A DNA stretch of 64,000 nt, taken from contig NW_019154045.1 in assembly GCF_001653235.2 (NCBI RefSeq), forward strand, positions 620,001-684,000, written 5' to 3'. The notes under the pieces were generated by a model. The model searched no databases. It had not been told where the DNA came from and saw only the letters and a list, made by a program, of their open reading frames with translations. Numbering within the stretch: the first letter of the stretch is position 1; each line of letters starts with the position of its first letter. Below, piece by piece: positions 33,485-45,443 of this stretch. The stretch comes from Pochonia chlamydosporia 170 (lineage: Eukaryota; Ascomycota; Sordariomycetes; Hypocreales; Clavicipitaceae). A program made the position numbers and the translations under genes.

Positions 33485-35571
33485 TAGATTATATATTATT
33501 ATATATTATATCTATATAATTTGTAAGGAATTTACTGTAAAACTATTCTTTTAGATACTATTATTTTGTAAGCTCTTCTTTTACCCTATATAGCTTTCTT
33601 ATAACCTTAATATACCTCTTTATATCTATAGAGGCTAATTTATACTATTTATTTAACTTATTAAAGTTAATATAGTGCTTATTAATAGAGCTATTTAAGG
33701 GCAATAAATATTAGCAATTTAACTAGTATATATTCTAAAATAATAAATTAGACATATAAATTAGGGAATAAATACTTCTAGCCTTTCTTCTAGTGTCACA
33801 TTATAAGATTTAAGTTATTACTACTATTAGAATACTAGTTAGTAGGAACTTAATAATTATTCTTATAATGGTATCTTACCTATATGCTATATTTTAGAAT
33901 AGAATATCTACGCAATAATTAATATATATTTCCTAGGCTGTACTGCTATTCCCTATACTAGCTAAGCATAAAAGTTAGATACTCACATTCTATTAGCTAT
34001 TGCGTGTACTTGCCTGTGCTTTAGTTATAGTAAGTAGCATAAGCTGCGCGTCTTAGCCTACAAAGTATTAGCCACACATACCAAAAATTATCTCTCTTTA
34101 GGTTGAATTTCTTTGGTGCCATTAAGTCAAACCACTGCAAATCCGGAAATACGTGTAGCAAGTCTGGCAGTTACAAGTTGCTAAACTGTCACCTAGGTAG
34201 CTAGCCTAGTGCTACATATAGAACATATAGTACTAACCCGTTAGGTAGATACTAGGGCTAGAGTAATAGCAGTTATCTTTAAATTACTTTAGGAAAGTAG
34301 CCTAAGCGTTCTACTTTTCTTATTATCTAATAGGTAGTTATTATAAGAATACTAGCTTAAAAACCTCTAATTATTTAAAGTAGTTAAAAGTGCTTATTCT
34401 GCCTCTAGATTAAATTATAATAGTGCTAAGAGGTTAAGCAATCTTAATATACTAGCAGAGTAATAGAACTAGCAGGCTAGGTACCTCTAGTAGCTATTCT
34501 AGAAGTTAGAATAACTCTATTAGTATTAAAAGTAGCATTAAGAGGCATATATACTATTATAGGTATTATAGTATAAATCTAAGAAGTTTATTAGTAATAC
34601 GTAAGAGGTAGTTTTATTGTAAGTTACTTGCCTTAAAGACTTTTCTATCTAGATCTATTACAGTAAATATAGTCTTAACTCTATGCTAAGCTTATATTCT
34701 ATAATATAAAAGATCTAGAATATAGTCTCTAATCCTTCTAGAAAGTAATAATTCTATGCTTAATACCTAGTTATTACTATCTAAGCCTAGCTCTATATTT
34801 TAGCGTTTTGCCTTCTAACCTAGTATAGTCTTTAAAACTTCTATAATATATTTATAGACTTCTTTACTGTGATTTTCCTGCGTTAAGAACTCTTAAATTT
34901 CTACTATTTTTACCTTAATATCTCTAAGTTTTAGTTCTATTACTAGTAGGCAAGTATATAGTTTTAGTTAGATATTTCTGCTAAAGCTTACTGCTTTTAG
35001 AAATATACTAATATTATGCCTAAGCCTATTAGCTAAGATACTTTTACCTCCTATGCCTTATAGTAGTGTAAGAGTATCTAATATAGGGGTATAAATAATA
35101 TAAATAGCCTTATAAGCGTAAAGAATTAGCTACTCTTAACTTAAAATAGTTATATTAATATAATATTTTAAAGATACTTTAGGTATACCTTAAATACTTT
35201 CTGCTAAATTGCTTAGAAGTAAAAGCTTAAAAGGATATCTATAATATCTAGCTAATAATAGGGGGTTTATACTCTTTAAGTATAATTAGTAGGACCTAAG
35301 ATGCTCTAAAATAATCTCTATTATTCTAGTCTTATTACTAAGAAAGCATTCTTATAGCCTCTACTATATAGTAGTAGTATTATTTATAACTTCTAGTATA
35401 GCTAATAACTATAAGTAAACTTAATAGTTAATAAGTCTTATAGATTAAAGACTAAGCATAATAATACTTATAAGCACTTATCTAGCAGACTTATTAGTAT
35501 TACCTTAGAATATAATAGTATTGCTATTAAGCCTTTAGAGGTTTACACAGAGGTAAGCAAAATAAGCTAAG
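33485..35571. other. AT-rich decayed repeat tract
   Basis: About 2 kb of TpA-rich sequence, presumably old transposon remains; no family identifiable by eye. A short less AT-rich patch lies at 34080-34200. Confidence 0.35.
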
Positions 35572-35794
35572 TGTTATGGATTCAAGCGTAACGCTCGAAT
35601 CTTAAGAAAGAAGGAGACGGGCACGTGGAGAGAGCTACCTAAGGACCCGCCACGGGTTCTGACCGGAGCTTAACCGGACCCTATAAGGGTGCCGCTAGGA
35701 ACCATGCTAACCCCTTTCTTCTTCTTCCCTCCTTATGAGAAAAGTTACTATTAGTGACGCTAGTTTGCAGGAGCCCCTAGGCCAGTCCCTTACA
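35572..35794 (+). repeat. Solo-LTR-like element, family 2, copy a
   Basis: 223 bp starting TGTTATGGATTC and ending CCCTTACA. It is flanked by the direct duplication CTAAG (35567-35571 and 35795-35799). It is GC-richer than its surroundings, so it is younger or less mutated. An inverted relative lies at 58184-58410. Confidence 0.65.
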
Positions 35795-35799
35795 CTAAG

Positions 35800-36079
35800 T
35801 AGTTTTAATAGGTAGGATTGTGAAAGACTTACTGCATTACATAAAAGCTTAGAGATCTGCTAATAAGACTAATTATATTAGGAAAATAGAATATAATGTA
35901 TTCCTAAAATAGCTTAATATAAAGTTCTAACCTTTATATTATTAGGATAATAATTTAATATATAATTATTTAGCGTAAGGCTATATATTTACTAGATAGA
36001 CTTATAAAGTTACTTTTAGCTGCTAGAGCTAGATCTAGATAAGAGTCTATTTATTAATACGCTATAACTTTAGATATTA
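35800..36079. other. AT-rich spacer
   Basis: Short TpA-rich stretch between two mobile elements. Confidence 0.3.
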
Positions 36080-37942
36080 ACGTGGGTGCATAGCGAGTGC
36101 GCTAACATAGCAAGTGCGCTACTTTGCCCCAAAATACAAACATGCTCCTTACACCGCAAAATATCTCCACCAAAAAATTATAGATTCTATCTTAAATAAA
36201 AGTTAATTACTCTTAGCTATTAAAGCTCTTAAGTAAAGGCTAAAACTAAGCATCTAGGCTGCTATAAGGATCTATTATATCTCTTAAGATACACTATAAA
36301 GAAAATATAACCACATCTAATTAAGGTATAATACTATACCTAACTATTAAAAACTTATAGATCTAGAAGAATTAATAATTATTTAATATATTCTTAACTT
36401 AGATTTACAATCTTTCCCTTCTTAGCTTACTAGTATAAAAGATATAGCAAATTATCTACTTACTAATTATAATATGCCTCCTATAGGATCGCAATAGGCT
36501 TTAAACTTTATTAAGCGCTATAAAGAACTTACCACGTATTTTACGCATTAATATAACTATTAGAGAGCCTTATATAAAGATCTAAAGATAATTAAGTCTT
36601 AGTTTAAGCTTATATATAATATAGTTATAAAATATAGCATATATAAAGATAATTTCTATAACTTTAATAAGACTAGCTTTATAATAGGTATAATCTTAAT
36701 TATAATAGTAATTATAAGCTTAGATAGATATAGCAAGCTAAGTTTAGCTTAACTAGGTAATAGAAAATAGGTTTTAGTACTCTAGTCTATTAATTCCTAA
36801 GATAAAGCTATCCTGCTATTTATTATAGCTATAAAGCAGTTTTACCTTAGAAACTAGTATAAAGATAGCGCGCTACTAAAGAATTAGGTTATCTCTATAA
36901 CTTATAATAGCTAGACTATAAATAAGAAAGCTATAGATTAAATCTAGCACTTTAAAAAGTATACTAAATCCTAAACTTATAATATATATTAACTTCTTAT
37001 TCTAGATAGATATAAAAGTTACCACTTAACTAAATTTAAGGTATTCTATAAAGAATATAAGATTATTATGCTTTATATGCTATCTTATTTATCTTATATT
37101 CTTTAGCTATTAGATATTAGCTATTTTAGGCTGCTAAAGAAGGTATATAGCAAAGAAATTAAAGGACTTATAAGAGTATATATTATATATATTATACAAG
37201 CTAACTTCTTTCCCGCGTTTTATACTGCTTTTAAGGCTATAATAACTAAAGAAAATATCTAAGAAGCTTTTAGAGGTATAGAACTTATTCTATTTAATTA
37301 AAATAGTATCTTATTATGTCTAGATATAAGGCTATAGACTCTAATACTAGTTAAGGCTACACTTAAGCTACTAAACCTATAGGTTCTAAAGACCCTAAAT
37401 AATCTAACTAAGGTAACTTTATAAACTAATTATATTAAAAGATAAATTAGTTACTATTAGAAAAGCTTACTAATATTAATTTTAGCTACTATAGATTAAT
37501 TTATAAAGAGTATATGCAGAATAATACACAAGATAGCTCTCTTAAAGGCTAAGGTTAACTAACTTTAAGAGGTAAATATACTACTAAGCAGGTAGTATAG
37601 AGCTAAAAAAATACATTTACATTAAGGCAGTAGTATAACTATTACTAAGGGATAAGCTCTTTAGGATTAGAATAATATAGAAGAGCAGATATAGTAAGAA
37701 GATTATAAAACTAGAGGTTATAAGCCTTAGAATAAGATAAAGGGATAGCAATATAGTATATATAGTAAGACTAATTATAATGCTTAAACTTATTAGATTA
37801 ATATAGAAATATCTAATAAAGAGAATAGCAGTAAAGATTAATTAATTTCTTATATTGTGGTTATTTTTTTGTATAATCTTTACAGGGAGGTATTTAAACG
37901 TGGCGCACTCGCTATATTAGCGCACTCGCTATGCACTCACGT
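36080..37942 (+). mobile_element. Fot1/pogo-like DNA transposon B, transposase decayed
   Basis: 1,863 bp between TA dinucleotides, with inverted ends ACGTGGGTGCATAGCGAGTG and CACTCGCTATGCACTCACGT. Each end has a tandem CATAGCGAGTGCGC-type subrepeat. The plus strand reads Fot1-type DDE transposase with many stops: ILDRYKSYHLTKFKVFYK, LLDISYFRLLKKVYSKEIKG, FPAFYTAFKAI, then EAFRGIELILFN. Family knowledge: Fot1 transposases have a CENP-B-like DNA-binding half and a DDE catalytic half. This copy cannot encode an active enzyme. Confidence 0.82.
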
Positions 37943-37984
37943 TATATATAGAATTACCTTATAATATGGAAATAATATTAGATA

Positions 37985-38402
37985 ACGTGAGTGCATAGCG
38001 AGTCGGTCAACATAGCGAGTCAGTCACTATACAAGTACATATAAAGTTATACCCCTATTAAAACTACTTATAGTAGTTAGAAATAGCTCTTCTTTTAATA
38101 TAGTACTTATTACTATATAAATAGTATAATTCTAGATTTTTATATATTTAGCTAGGCTAGTTCTATAGAAGTCCTTAAATTTCATATTCACACTGTATAA
38201 GTCTTAGTTTCTCTATAAAATTATATATAACTTAGTACTAAAAGTTTAATAGTAAGCTACTTATATAGTTAAATATAAGATATATCTAAGAGAGCTATTT
38301 TAAACTACCTTTAGTGGTTTTTGCAGGGATATAAAATGTGTATTTTTGGTGTAAGTGCGCGTGACCGACTCGCTATGTTACCGACTTGCTATGCACTCAC
38401 AT
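37985..38402. mobile_element. Fot1-derived MITE 1 (418 bp)
   Basis: Flanked by TA, with terminal inverted repeats starting ACGTGAGTGCATAGCGAGTC and the tandem CATAGCGAGT subrepeat, closely related to transposon B ends. There is no transposase sequence. A second member lies at 59540. Confidence 0.75.
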
Positions 38403-38404
38403 TA

Positions 38405-39219
38405 GGACTTTTTACGCTTTTAATTTAATATATTATTTGCCTTTTATATGATGTATTTCTAGAAGAGACATAGCACTAAAGTAATAAACATATACATCTA
38501 AAGTATTTCTCTATAATAGTCTAGCTATATAAGCCTAATATATTAGGATATAATAGAAAAAGATACTAAGAATAACACATTTAAAGGGGATTTTAAGTGT
38601 TCTAGCATAGGCTTTAATAAATTTACTATCCTATTAGTTGTAAACTTAGCACGTTTTACTATAAGCGCTATAATAGTATTTATAGTTATAAGCTCTAGCC
38701 TTAATAGGCGCTTAAACGCTAAGCTCTAAGCTATATCTAGCTATAGTAAGCTTTAATTTTCCTATTATTATATCTAATATAATCATGCAATAAGAGCCTC
38801 TTAGTTACTAACTATATAGTTAGGTCCTATATTTAATATGATTAATCTTAAGCTATTTATTAAGCAAATTAATAATACTATTAATGCTACTAGCATCTTA
38901 TCTATTGCTTAATAGTCTTTAAACCTAGCTGTAAATTCTATTTAGAGAAAAGATATTAAGCTTATCTGTCTAATTCTAGTAACGCGAGAATAAATCCTTA
39001 AAATAGGCAAGAATCCTAATATAGTTGCTAAGTTAGAAAATAACGTTAGAAAATAACGTTTAGGCACTTAGAGATAATGCTTATGTTATAGCGTTAGATA
39101 TATTCCACAATTTGCATTGCTTGAACACGTAAGCGTGTATTCTTCTACAGCCAGTATAATATCTCGTGACACTCGGTCGGCATATCACACACATTACAAT
39201 CCTCAATTGTATCAAATTC
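38405..39219. other. AT-rich decayed repeat tract, edge of the repeat block
   Basis: TpA-rich up to about 39110; the composition then switches to ordinary gene-like sequence. Confidence 0.35.
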
Positions 39220-39666
39220 TCAACTTGTCGGAGTAATAAAAGCATACAAAGTCATCTCAACAGCAGCGTTATTATAAAGCCCAGCAACAGCAACCCCCGT
39301 CCAAGCCGGCCGATTATCACCCATCCACTTCGCCTTAGCTTCCATCATAGCATCGACCCACTCATCATTCAGCGACGGCGCAAATGAAGCAATTTGGTAG
39401 ACGTTTTTCCATCCTTCTACAACGCCAGCTGCCTTGAGCGTCTTGTCCGCATTCTCCCATGCGAGCATAACCTGCTCCCGTACATCTACTGGTAGACTAA
39501 GGTCGTTTTTAAACCCGCATTGACCAGAAGTAACGACTAGGGAGGCATTGGGGGGTATGATGATTGCCTGGGAAAGACCGAGCTCGTTGCCGACGTTTGC
39601 AAAGCCTGAGTTGGGATTGAACGATCGGAAGCCGCTTGATCTAAATGTGTTTTGTTTGTATTCCAT
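39220..39666 (-). CDS. RidA/YjgF/YER057c-family protein
   Basis: A single-exon 148-aa protein. The family signatures are NELGLSQAIIIPPNASLVVTSGQ near the start, LAWENADKTLKAAG in the middle and AGLYNNAAVEMTLYAF at the end. Canonical RidA proteins are trimeric enzymes that hydrolyse reactive imine/enamine intermediates. The catalytic Arg of true RidA, in the segment P-x-R-S-x-V-x-V-x-x-L, aligns here with Trp (PAWTGVAVAGL), so deaminase activity is doubtful and another Rid subfamily role is likely. It opens the amine-metabolism block and is transcribed away from the SDR gene. Confidence 0.85.
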   Translation of the reverse strand: MEYKQNTFRSSGFRSFNPNSGFANVGNELGLSQAIIIPPNASLVVTSGQCGFKNDLSLPVDVREQVMLAWENADKTLKAAGVVEGWKNVYQIASFAPSLNDEWVDAMMEAKAKWMGDNRPAWTGVAVAGLYNNAAVEMTLYAFITPTS

Positions 39667-40404
39667 TGTGATGTTTCCTGAGACTTGATGTAAGTGAATA
39701 TGCTCTGGATGTCAAGTCACCGAGTTTGTGCATACTTGACTTTCATGTGACTAGGAAAATGCATAGTTGGTGATGATTTGGCTGTCCACATGACGTCGGT
39801 TGATCAAACTATTTAAATTTTTTAATATATCCAGTCATGGACTCGAAAAGCCTCGGAACATCACGACCATTTCGCTCGACAAATAGTTCGCAGTCATGTA
39901 GAAAGTGATACGAAACTCCATATAGGCATCGCCATGACCTTCCTAATCAGGCTTAAGCTGGGGCTTTGATAACCGGCAGACTTCTCAGCCACCCAAACGG
40001 TCGACAGTGGCTTGCGAAGTAAATCCACCATTTGCCTCATCGAAACGTGGAGTCACTAGTGGAGCCGACAAGAATTCGATAAAGGTTTCATTTTTGTACT
40101 GGTTGCCACAACGGTTCAAAAACTAGACTGAAAACAGTATCTGACGGCGAGGTGCTTCTGGTCTGTCCCGAGAGGTATTTGTTGAGCCAGTCAATCAACT
40201 GAGGGAGGGCTTTGTTGACCGAGTATGACAGACAAAGTAGGAGCAATGCTGAGTTCTATTATAATGTTGGCCTCGCCAGCTGGGTAGCATATACTGGACA
40301 CGAGGATACGCTGTACCGCCAAGGCCACTCTCATGCACCAATCTCGCTACCCTAGGTATCATTGAAAGTCTCCATGCTTTATTCGTCTTGATTGCATCTT
40401 AAAC
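39667..40404. other. Divergent promoter region between RidA-like and SDR genes
   Basis: About 0.7 kb; no recognisable gene. Confidence 0.4.
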
Positions 40405-41172
40405 ATGTTAGAAAAACTATTCAAAGACAAAGTCGCCATTATCACAGGCGGCTCTCGCGGCCTTGGTGCGGCTATTGCTCAAGACCTAGCCAGCAGAGGC
40501 GCCAACGTCCTCATCACATATAACTCGGCCAAGGATGATGCAGAAATCATTGCCCACAAAATCACGAAACTGGGACGCGAAGCAGTTATAGTGCAAGGAA
40601 ACGGTACCGATCGCTCTGCCCCCGAGAGAATTGTGGCCACTGCAGTACAAAAATGGGGACATATTGACATCATCATCAACAACGCTGGTGCGGGAGACGA
40701 TGCGCTGCTCGAGGACTTGACTCATGAACTATGGGATAAGCTATACGATACTAATGTCCGTTTGCCAACGTTTTTGGTCAAGGCAGCGTTGCCATATTTT
40801 GGCCCTGCACCACGTATCGTCAACATATCAAGTGTTGCAGCCAGGGCTGGAACAAGTTACATGTCCGCGTATGCTTCTTCCAAGGCCGCACTAGAGGGAA
40901 TTACTCGGGTGTGGGCGCATGAACTTGGCCAAAAGTATAACGCAACTGTTAATTGTGTCAATCCAGGCCCAATTGCTACGGACATGTGGCTGAGGGACAC
41001 TGATGCTGCTATTTTGGCTGAGTGGGACGAAAGGATGAAGGAGACTCCGGCGGGTGCGCGGATTGCCACGGTTGATGACATAGTTCCAATAGTGGCCTTT
41101 TTGAGTCATGAGAGTAGCAGATGGAGTACGGGAAGCGTGGTCAATGCTAATGGCGGGCTTATATTTGTCTAG
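40405..41172 (+). CDS. Short-chain dehydrogenase/reductase (SDR), classical
   Basis: A single-exon 255-aa enzyme, the usual length for classical SDRs. The Rossmann cofactor motif TGGSRGLG is at residues 14-21, NNAG at 92-95, catalytic Ser in VNISS at about 142 and Tyr-x-x-x-Lys at 156-160 (YASSK). NPGPIATDM follows the active site. It oxidises or reduces a carbonyl/hydroxyl with NAD(P)H; the substrate is not predictable. ITYNSAKDD after beta-2 resembles NADP-preferring reductases (inference). It sits in a block with an amine oxidase and a dioxygenase, where it could act on an aldehyde or keto intermediate. Confidence 0.93.
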   Translation: MLEKLFKDKVAIITGGSRGLGAAIAQDLASRGANVLITYNSAKDDAEIIAHKITKLGREAVIVQGNGTDRSAPERIVATAVQKWGHIDIIINNAGAGDDALLEDLTHELWDKLYDTNVRLPTFLVKAALPYFGPAPRIVNISSVAARAGTSYMSAYASSKAALEGITRVWAHELGQKYNATVNCVNPGPIATDMWLRDTDAAILAEWDERMKETPAGARIATVDDIVPIVAFLSHESSRWSTGSVVNANGGLIFV

Positions 41173-41616
41173 TTTCCTCTCGAGAATAAACCTACTGTTC
41201 CAATTCTCCTGCTGCCAGGCGGCTGCCTGCTTTTAAGCCACTGGAAGTGAGGCTTTACGTGCCGTGTTTAGTATCTTTGTGCGCGACCTGTGTGGCTCTA
41301 TAACGTGGCCTTCTACGAACGCCCCAGTCAGAACGCTTCAAGTTGAACCGCCGAACTTGTGCAAATCAACTTTGAATTCAACGTGTTGGTAATCTCTCAG
41401 AGTAAACGAGGTGCATAAACGAAGGTGTTCAGTCATGTATTTAAGCAAAAGGGTAATTACAGGATTTGGTGGTTATGAAAGTATGTAGTCTACGATGCAT
41501 AAGGATTACTACTCCATACAGTACAGGTTTAGGCCGCACTCTTCGGCTCAGGAAAAAAATAGATGCATAATTTCCTACTTTTGAACGAAATGAACCTTGA
41601 CCCCCAATCAGCGTCA
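41173..41616. other. Intergenic between convergent genes
   Basis: About 0.4 kb shared 3' region; no feature recognised. Confidence 0.4.
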
Positions 41617-43261
41617 TTAAGCAGCTGCGCCTAATGCATGGCTAATTCCACTCGGAGCATCCCGAGGATCGCGATAGTGCTTCCTTGCGTAGCATATCCA
41701 GTTTACGCTATAGACCAGGACAACACCGGCCAACACGGCGATGGTGTAATTCATTGTCGCCGGGGCGACAGGGATGTACTGTGGGAAGAGAAGAACAAGG
41801 CCCAACAAAAGCATCCATGCCATGGCTAAAATGTTGATCAGAGTACCGCCAATGGGCCCAAGATCTACTGTCCGAGTTTTGCTGCGGAGAGGACTCCTGT
41901 CATACAGAAGGCAGGCAATTGGTATCATGTAACTGCAGAAGAAGCAAACAGCTGCGGACCCCAGGATGGCATTTAACGCGGTAGATGGTCCGAGACAGAG
42001 CAACCCAATCAAAGATGCGAGAAGAGTTGCAACGTATATGGCATGCTCAGGAAGCTCATGCCTACCACCAAGTCTGCACAACCATGGAGACAGGAACAAA
42101 TGTTGCTCCCTAGCCAAGCTCCAAAGTACTCTGCTGAAGGTGGTCATCATACAACCACTTGCGATGTAGAACATGATGATGTAGATGGACATGAGCATCA
42201 TGGTCAGTGGTAGAGATGCGGTCGAATCCAAGAAGAGCTGCGTGATAGGCTGCCCTCCGATTGGAGCCAGGAGGTTATCCCCGTTAACAACGCAGAACAT
42301 GAAGATGATGGTCATGGGTAAGCCAGAAAGGCTAGACAAGGCATAGGTCCAGATCATCACCTTTGGCACCTGCCTGGCAGGATCGGGGATTTCGTCTGTT
42401 ACATGGGTTGCTGAGTCGAAGCCATTTAGTGCCGTGATTCCAGGGAGACAGCCAAGAAGAAAGACGAAGCCGTCAGAGCTCCAGCCAGTGGCGTTGACAA
42501 AATCGACAAAAACTGTCTGGGCGCTTTGCTTTGGCGATGCTCTTGCAAGCAAAGTCACGAGAACAATAATGGCGCTTATATTGACATAAAACATTATTCC
42601 TCTCATGATAATGGTATAAAACCTGAAGAGCTGAATGTTGAAGAGAACGGCGACGGCCGCCGCCGCAATATAGCAGAGATACAGTTGGTACGGCTCTGAA
42701 GTGTACCCAGGATGGGCTGCACTAGCCGTGGCCAGCAGGAGCTGAGCCGCAAACAGATACGTGCCGGCAGTCCAAAAGAACCAGGCCGCAGAGGAGAAAG
42801 CACCGACCCAGTAGCTGAGGGCCCGTGAATATCGTCGAGGCGCAAAAATTGACGTCCAATAAACTTGGCCTGGTATGACAACGTGTAAGAAATAACCAGA
42901 CGCATGTCAATTTGGAGTACAAAGGGTACTAACCGCTGGAATGAGGATATGCCGCGGCCATCTCAGCGAGTGAGATGCAAATGAGCATTTGGAAAATAGC
43001 GGCTAGAAGGTAGCCGAATATGTAAACAGGACTTCCTCCGACGCCGATGTTAAATGCAAGGTACGTTCCAATACTGAGGGGCGTCCCTATCAAGGAATAG
43101 TTGACACCGATTGTGCTCCAGACATTAAAGTGATGGCGGCGCCTGTCTGGGCTATCCATTACTGTTTCGAGATGTTGCACAGCTGAGGAACCTTCGTAGC
43201 CCTTGGCCGGGCTCTGGGAGATGCCAGAGGAGTTTGTCGACTTTGGTGTATCTGAAGACAT
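41617..43261 (-). CDS. APC-superfamily amino acid/amine permease
   Basis: Exons 43261-42934 and 42869-41617 (64-nt intron with GTTAGT donor) give 526 aa. The start MSSDTPKST was chosen because the hydrophilic leader is then of normal length; an ATG at 43312 is also in frame. After a cytoplasmic leader the protein reads FNVWSTIGVNYSLIGTPLSIG and FQMLICISLAEMAAAYPHSSGQ, typical of the fungal GABA/choline/polyamine permease group. About twelve membrane segments follow, including GITALNGFDSATHVTDEIPDP, a conserved transporter loop. It should sit in the plasma membrane and import an amine or amino acid by proton symport. Its neighbour, a copper amine oxidase, suggests an amine substrate (inference). 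Confidence 0.9.
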
Positions 43262-43923
43262 GATAAATGTAGGCAGTGTCCTATTGAGCCGTGCAAGTTC
43301 ATTCACATTCATGTATAGAGTAGGCTTAAGACGAGGCCAAGGCCCGGGGGGGGGGGGGGAGTAGGAAATCGTTGGGCATTATATCAACTTGTCAGCGCCA
43401 TGATCTGATAGGTCGAAAGATGCAAAGAAACGAGAGGCAAAGAATATCATATCAGTCCGGGCGAGGCAAAGATCAAGTTCCACCAACCCGCAACTCTAGA
43501 CCGCGCGCCACGCTCCCTCCACGGAAAGCCACAAGTCGTGCAGGCTGCCCCGGATTTTGAGAGGATCAGCAACGCACGAAAGAAGAAGGCAGTAGGTTGG
43601 CTTGCTCGGGGTCGCCTTCCGGATACGGCAAGAACTTCAAGCCTCCGCATGTTGTTCCCCAAGTGAGTGGGAGGCACCATGTTGGCTGCTTGTGAGTTGG
43701 CAGTTTCTTGGTATCTTTCTGGGGGCTCCCACCTGCCTCTCCCCAAGACGACGCGACTTATTTCTGGCCTCGGCGGACTCCTAACCTAGTAAAGGTACAG
43801 TAACATACACAGATATATATCCTACTTTAAAGCTCAGAAGGGAGGCCTCAAAAACTGAGCAACGCAAAAGTCTGTACTTGGAGTCTCCTCAAAACTCTGT
43901 TTTTCTTCTCTGTGTTCTTGAAG
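43262..43923. other. Divergent promoter region with poly-G run
   Basis: About 0.66 kb between the permease and PhyH genes. A run of about 14 G lies at 43346-43359, a likely place for sequencing error. No gene is supported. Confidence 0.4.
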
Positions 43924-44796
43924 ATGGTTACAAATACTTCAATCACACCAACCCAATTGCGACATGTCAATGTGTCCAGCAGTTGCACCGACGTTCTTAA
44001 AGTCCTTCGCGAGGACGGCGGTGTAATCATCAAAGGCCTTTTGTCTCAGGATCAAGTTGATCGCATGAACCAAGACATTCAGCCCGCCATGGACCAGCTA
44101 GCTGCTGGCTCAACACACAGCGATGAATGGACCCAGCAGTTCCACGGTACCAACACCAAGAGGTTAACCAACCTCGTCACCATCAGTCAGACTTTTCGTC
44201 AAGATATTCTGGATAACGACATTATTCACCATCTTTGCGAAGCTGTCTTTCTCCAAGACTCAGGCACGTATTGGCTAAACACGGCGCAAGTTATCGAGAT
44301 TGGACCGGGAAACAAGGCCCAGGAGCTGCACCGTGACCAAGTGCAGTATCCCATCTTTACACACTGCGGCCCTGATGCCCCTGAAGCTTGTGTCAACTTC
44401 ATGATTGCCCTGACCGATTTTACCCAGGAAAATGGGGCCACGAGGGTCATCCCTGGGAGCCACAGATGGCCAGATCTCAAGAACAATGGATCGCCAGATG
44501 ATACAGTTCCAGCTATCATGGCCCCAGGGGATGCTTGCTTCATAAACGGTAAAGTCGTACATGGAGGTGGTGCGAATCGCACCCAAGACTTCAAGAGACG
44601 GGGCATCGCTCTCAGCTTCCAGTGCTCGTACTTGACCCCCGAAGAAGCGTACCCTTTCATTGTTGAGAAGGCTTTGGCAGAGCAGCTCAGTGAGCGCGGT
44701 CAAAGAATGATTGCCTTTCGTTCTCAGTTTCCCAAGGACAGCCCGGGGCTTTGGCAGAGCAACTATGGGGAAATAGCCAACGTAATTGGAATTTGA
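43924..44796 (+). CDS. Phytanoyl-CoA dioxygenase (PhyH) family Fe(II)/2-oxoglutarate oxygenase
   Basis: A single-exon 290-aa protein. The metal-binding facial triad is visible as H136-x-D138 (ELHRDQ) and distal H213 (VVHGGGANRT); an Arg at about 225 can bind 2-oxoglutarate. GATRVIPGSHRWPD is the typical PhyH strand. N-terminal EDGGVIIKGLLSQDQVDRMN is also characteristic. Such enzymes hydroxylate fatty acyl-CoAs, sterols, alkaloids or polyketides in fungi. A start four codons upstream (43912) is possible. It is divergent from the permease, so both may share one promoter region. The substrate is unknown. Confidence 0.9.
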   Translation: MVTNTSITPTQLRHVNVSSSCTDVLKVLREDGGVIIKGLLSQDQVDRMNQDIQPAMDQLAAGSTHSDEWTQQFHGTNTKRLTNLVTISQTFRQDILDNDIIHHLCEAVFLQDSGTYWLNTAQVIEIGPGNKAQELHRDQVQYPIFTHCGPDAPEACVNFMIALTDFTQENGATRVIPGSHRWPDLKNNGSPDDTVPAIMAPGDACFINGKVVHGGGANRTQDFKRRGIALSFQCSYLTPEEAYPFIVEKALAEQLSERGQRMIAFRSQFPKDSPGLWQSNYGEIANVIGI

Positions 44797-45443
44797 CTGT
44801 GGCTGGTGGCACACGTGCTAGTTTGTTCATGGTGGACCATGGGCCAATTGGCTATACTAGTGGATGTAAATTAAACGACTCAGTTAACTATGTGAATTCG
44901 TATAATTTTTTTGGCCTGTTCTAGATCAGTAACAAATACGATCCCCTTTTGTGAACCGATCATCAGACCCAGAGACACACGGCTGTTTCCACAACGTACC
45001 ACGGCATCGGTGGATGCACATGTACGACCAAGAAATGCGTTATCAGTAAATGTGGGGTGTATTGTGTTCCTCATTTCCAGTTGGAGAGGTTGGCTGAGGG
45101 TGAGGACTACATCGGGTTGAGCTGCTTAAATGGGCCTAGAGTTTCCGTGGTGCACGATTTCGTGTTTGGCATTGCACGCCGATTCGTTCTGAGAATGAGA
45201 AATGGTGGCCTTCCATGACCCTTTCGTGACAAGATTCTCCTGTTACTCAGAAGTCGGAGCCCGAATGGGCAGTGTCATGACTTGTTGTCGATATGACGGA
45301 ATACTAAAATGGACGCCGACCATGGGGTCCCGAAATCCGTCTTGCGTGGATAAAGATCCCCCATCCCGTCCGCACAAGTTTCGCAAACATTGCAATAAAT
45401 AGGCACATTAACTTTTCATCGCAAGCTGATCTCGACGCTCAAC
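44797..45443. other. Intergenic upstream of the amine oxidase
   Basis: About 0.65 kb, no supported gene. Confidence 0.4.

Noticed and set aside
35572..35794. Possible protein-coding insert because of its higher GC content
   Set aside because: All frames are interrupted; TG...CA ends with CTAAG duplications explain it better as an LTR-like repeat.
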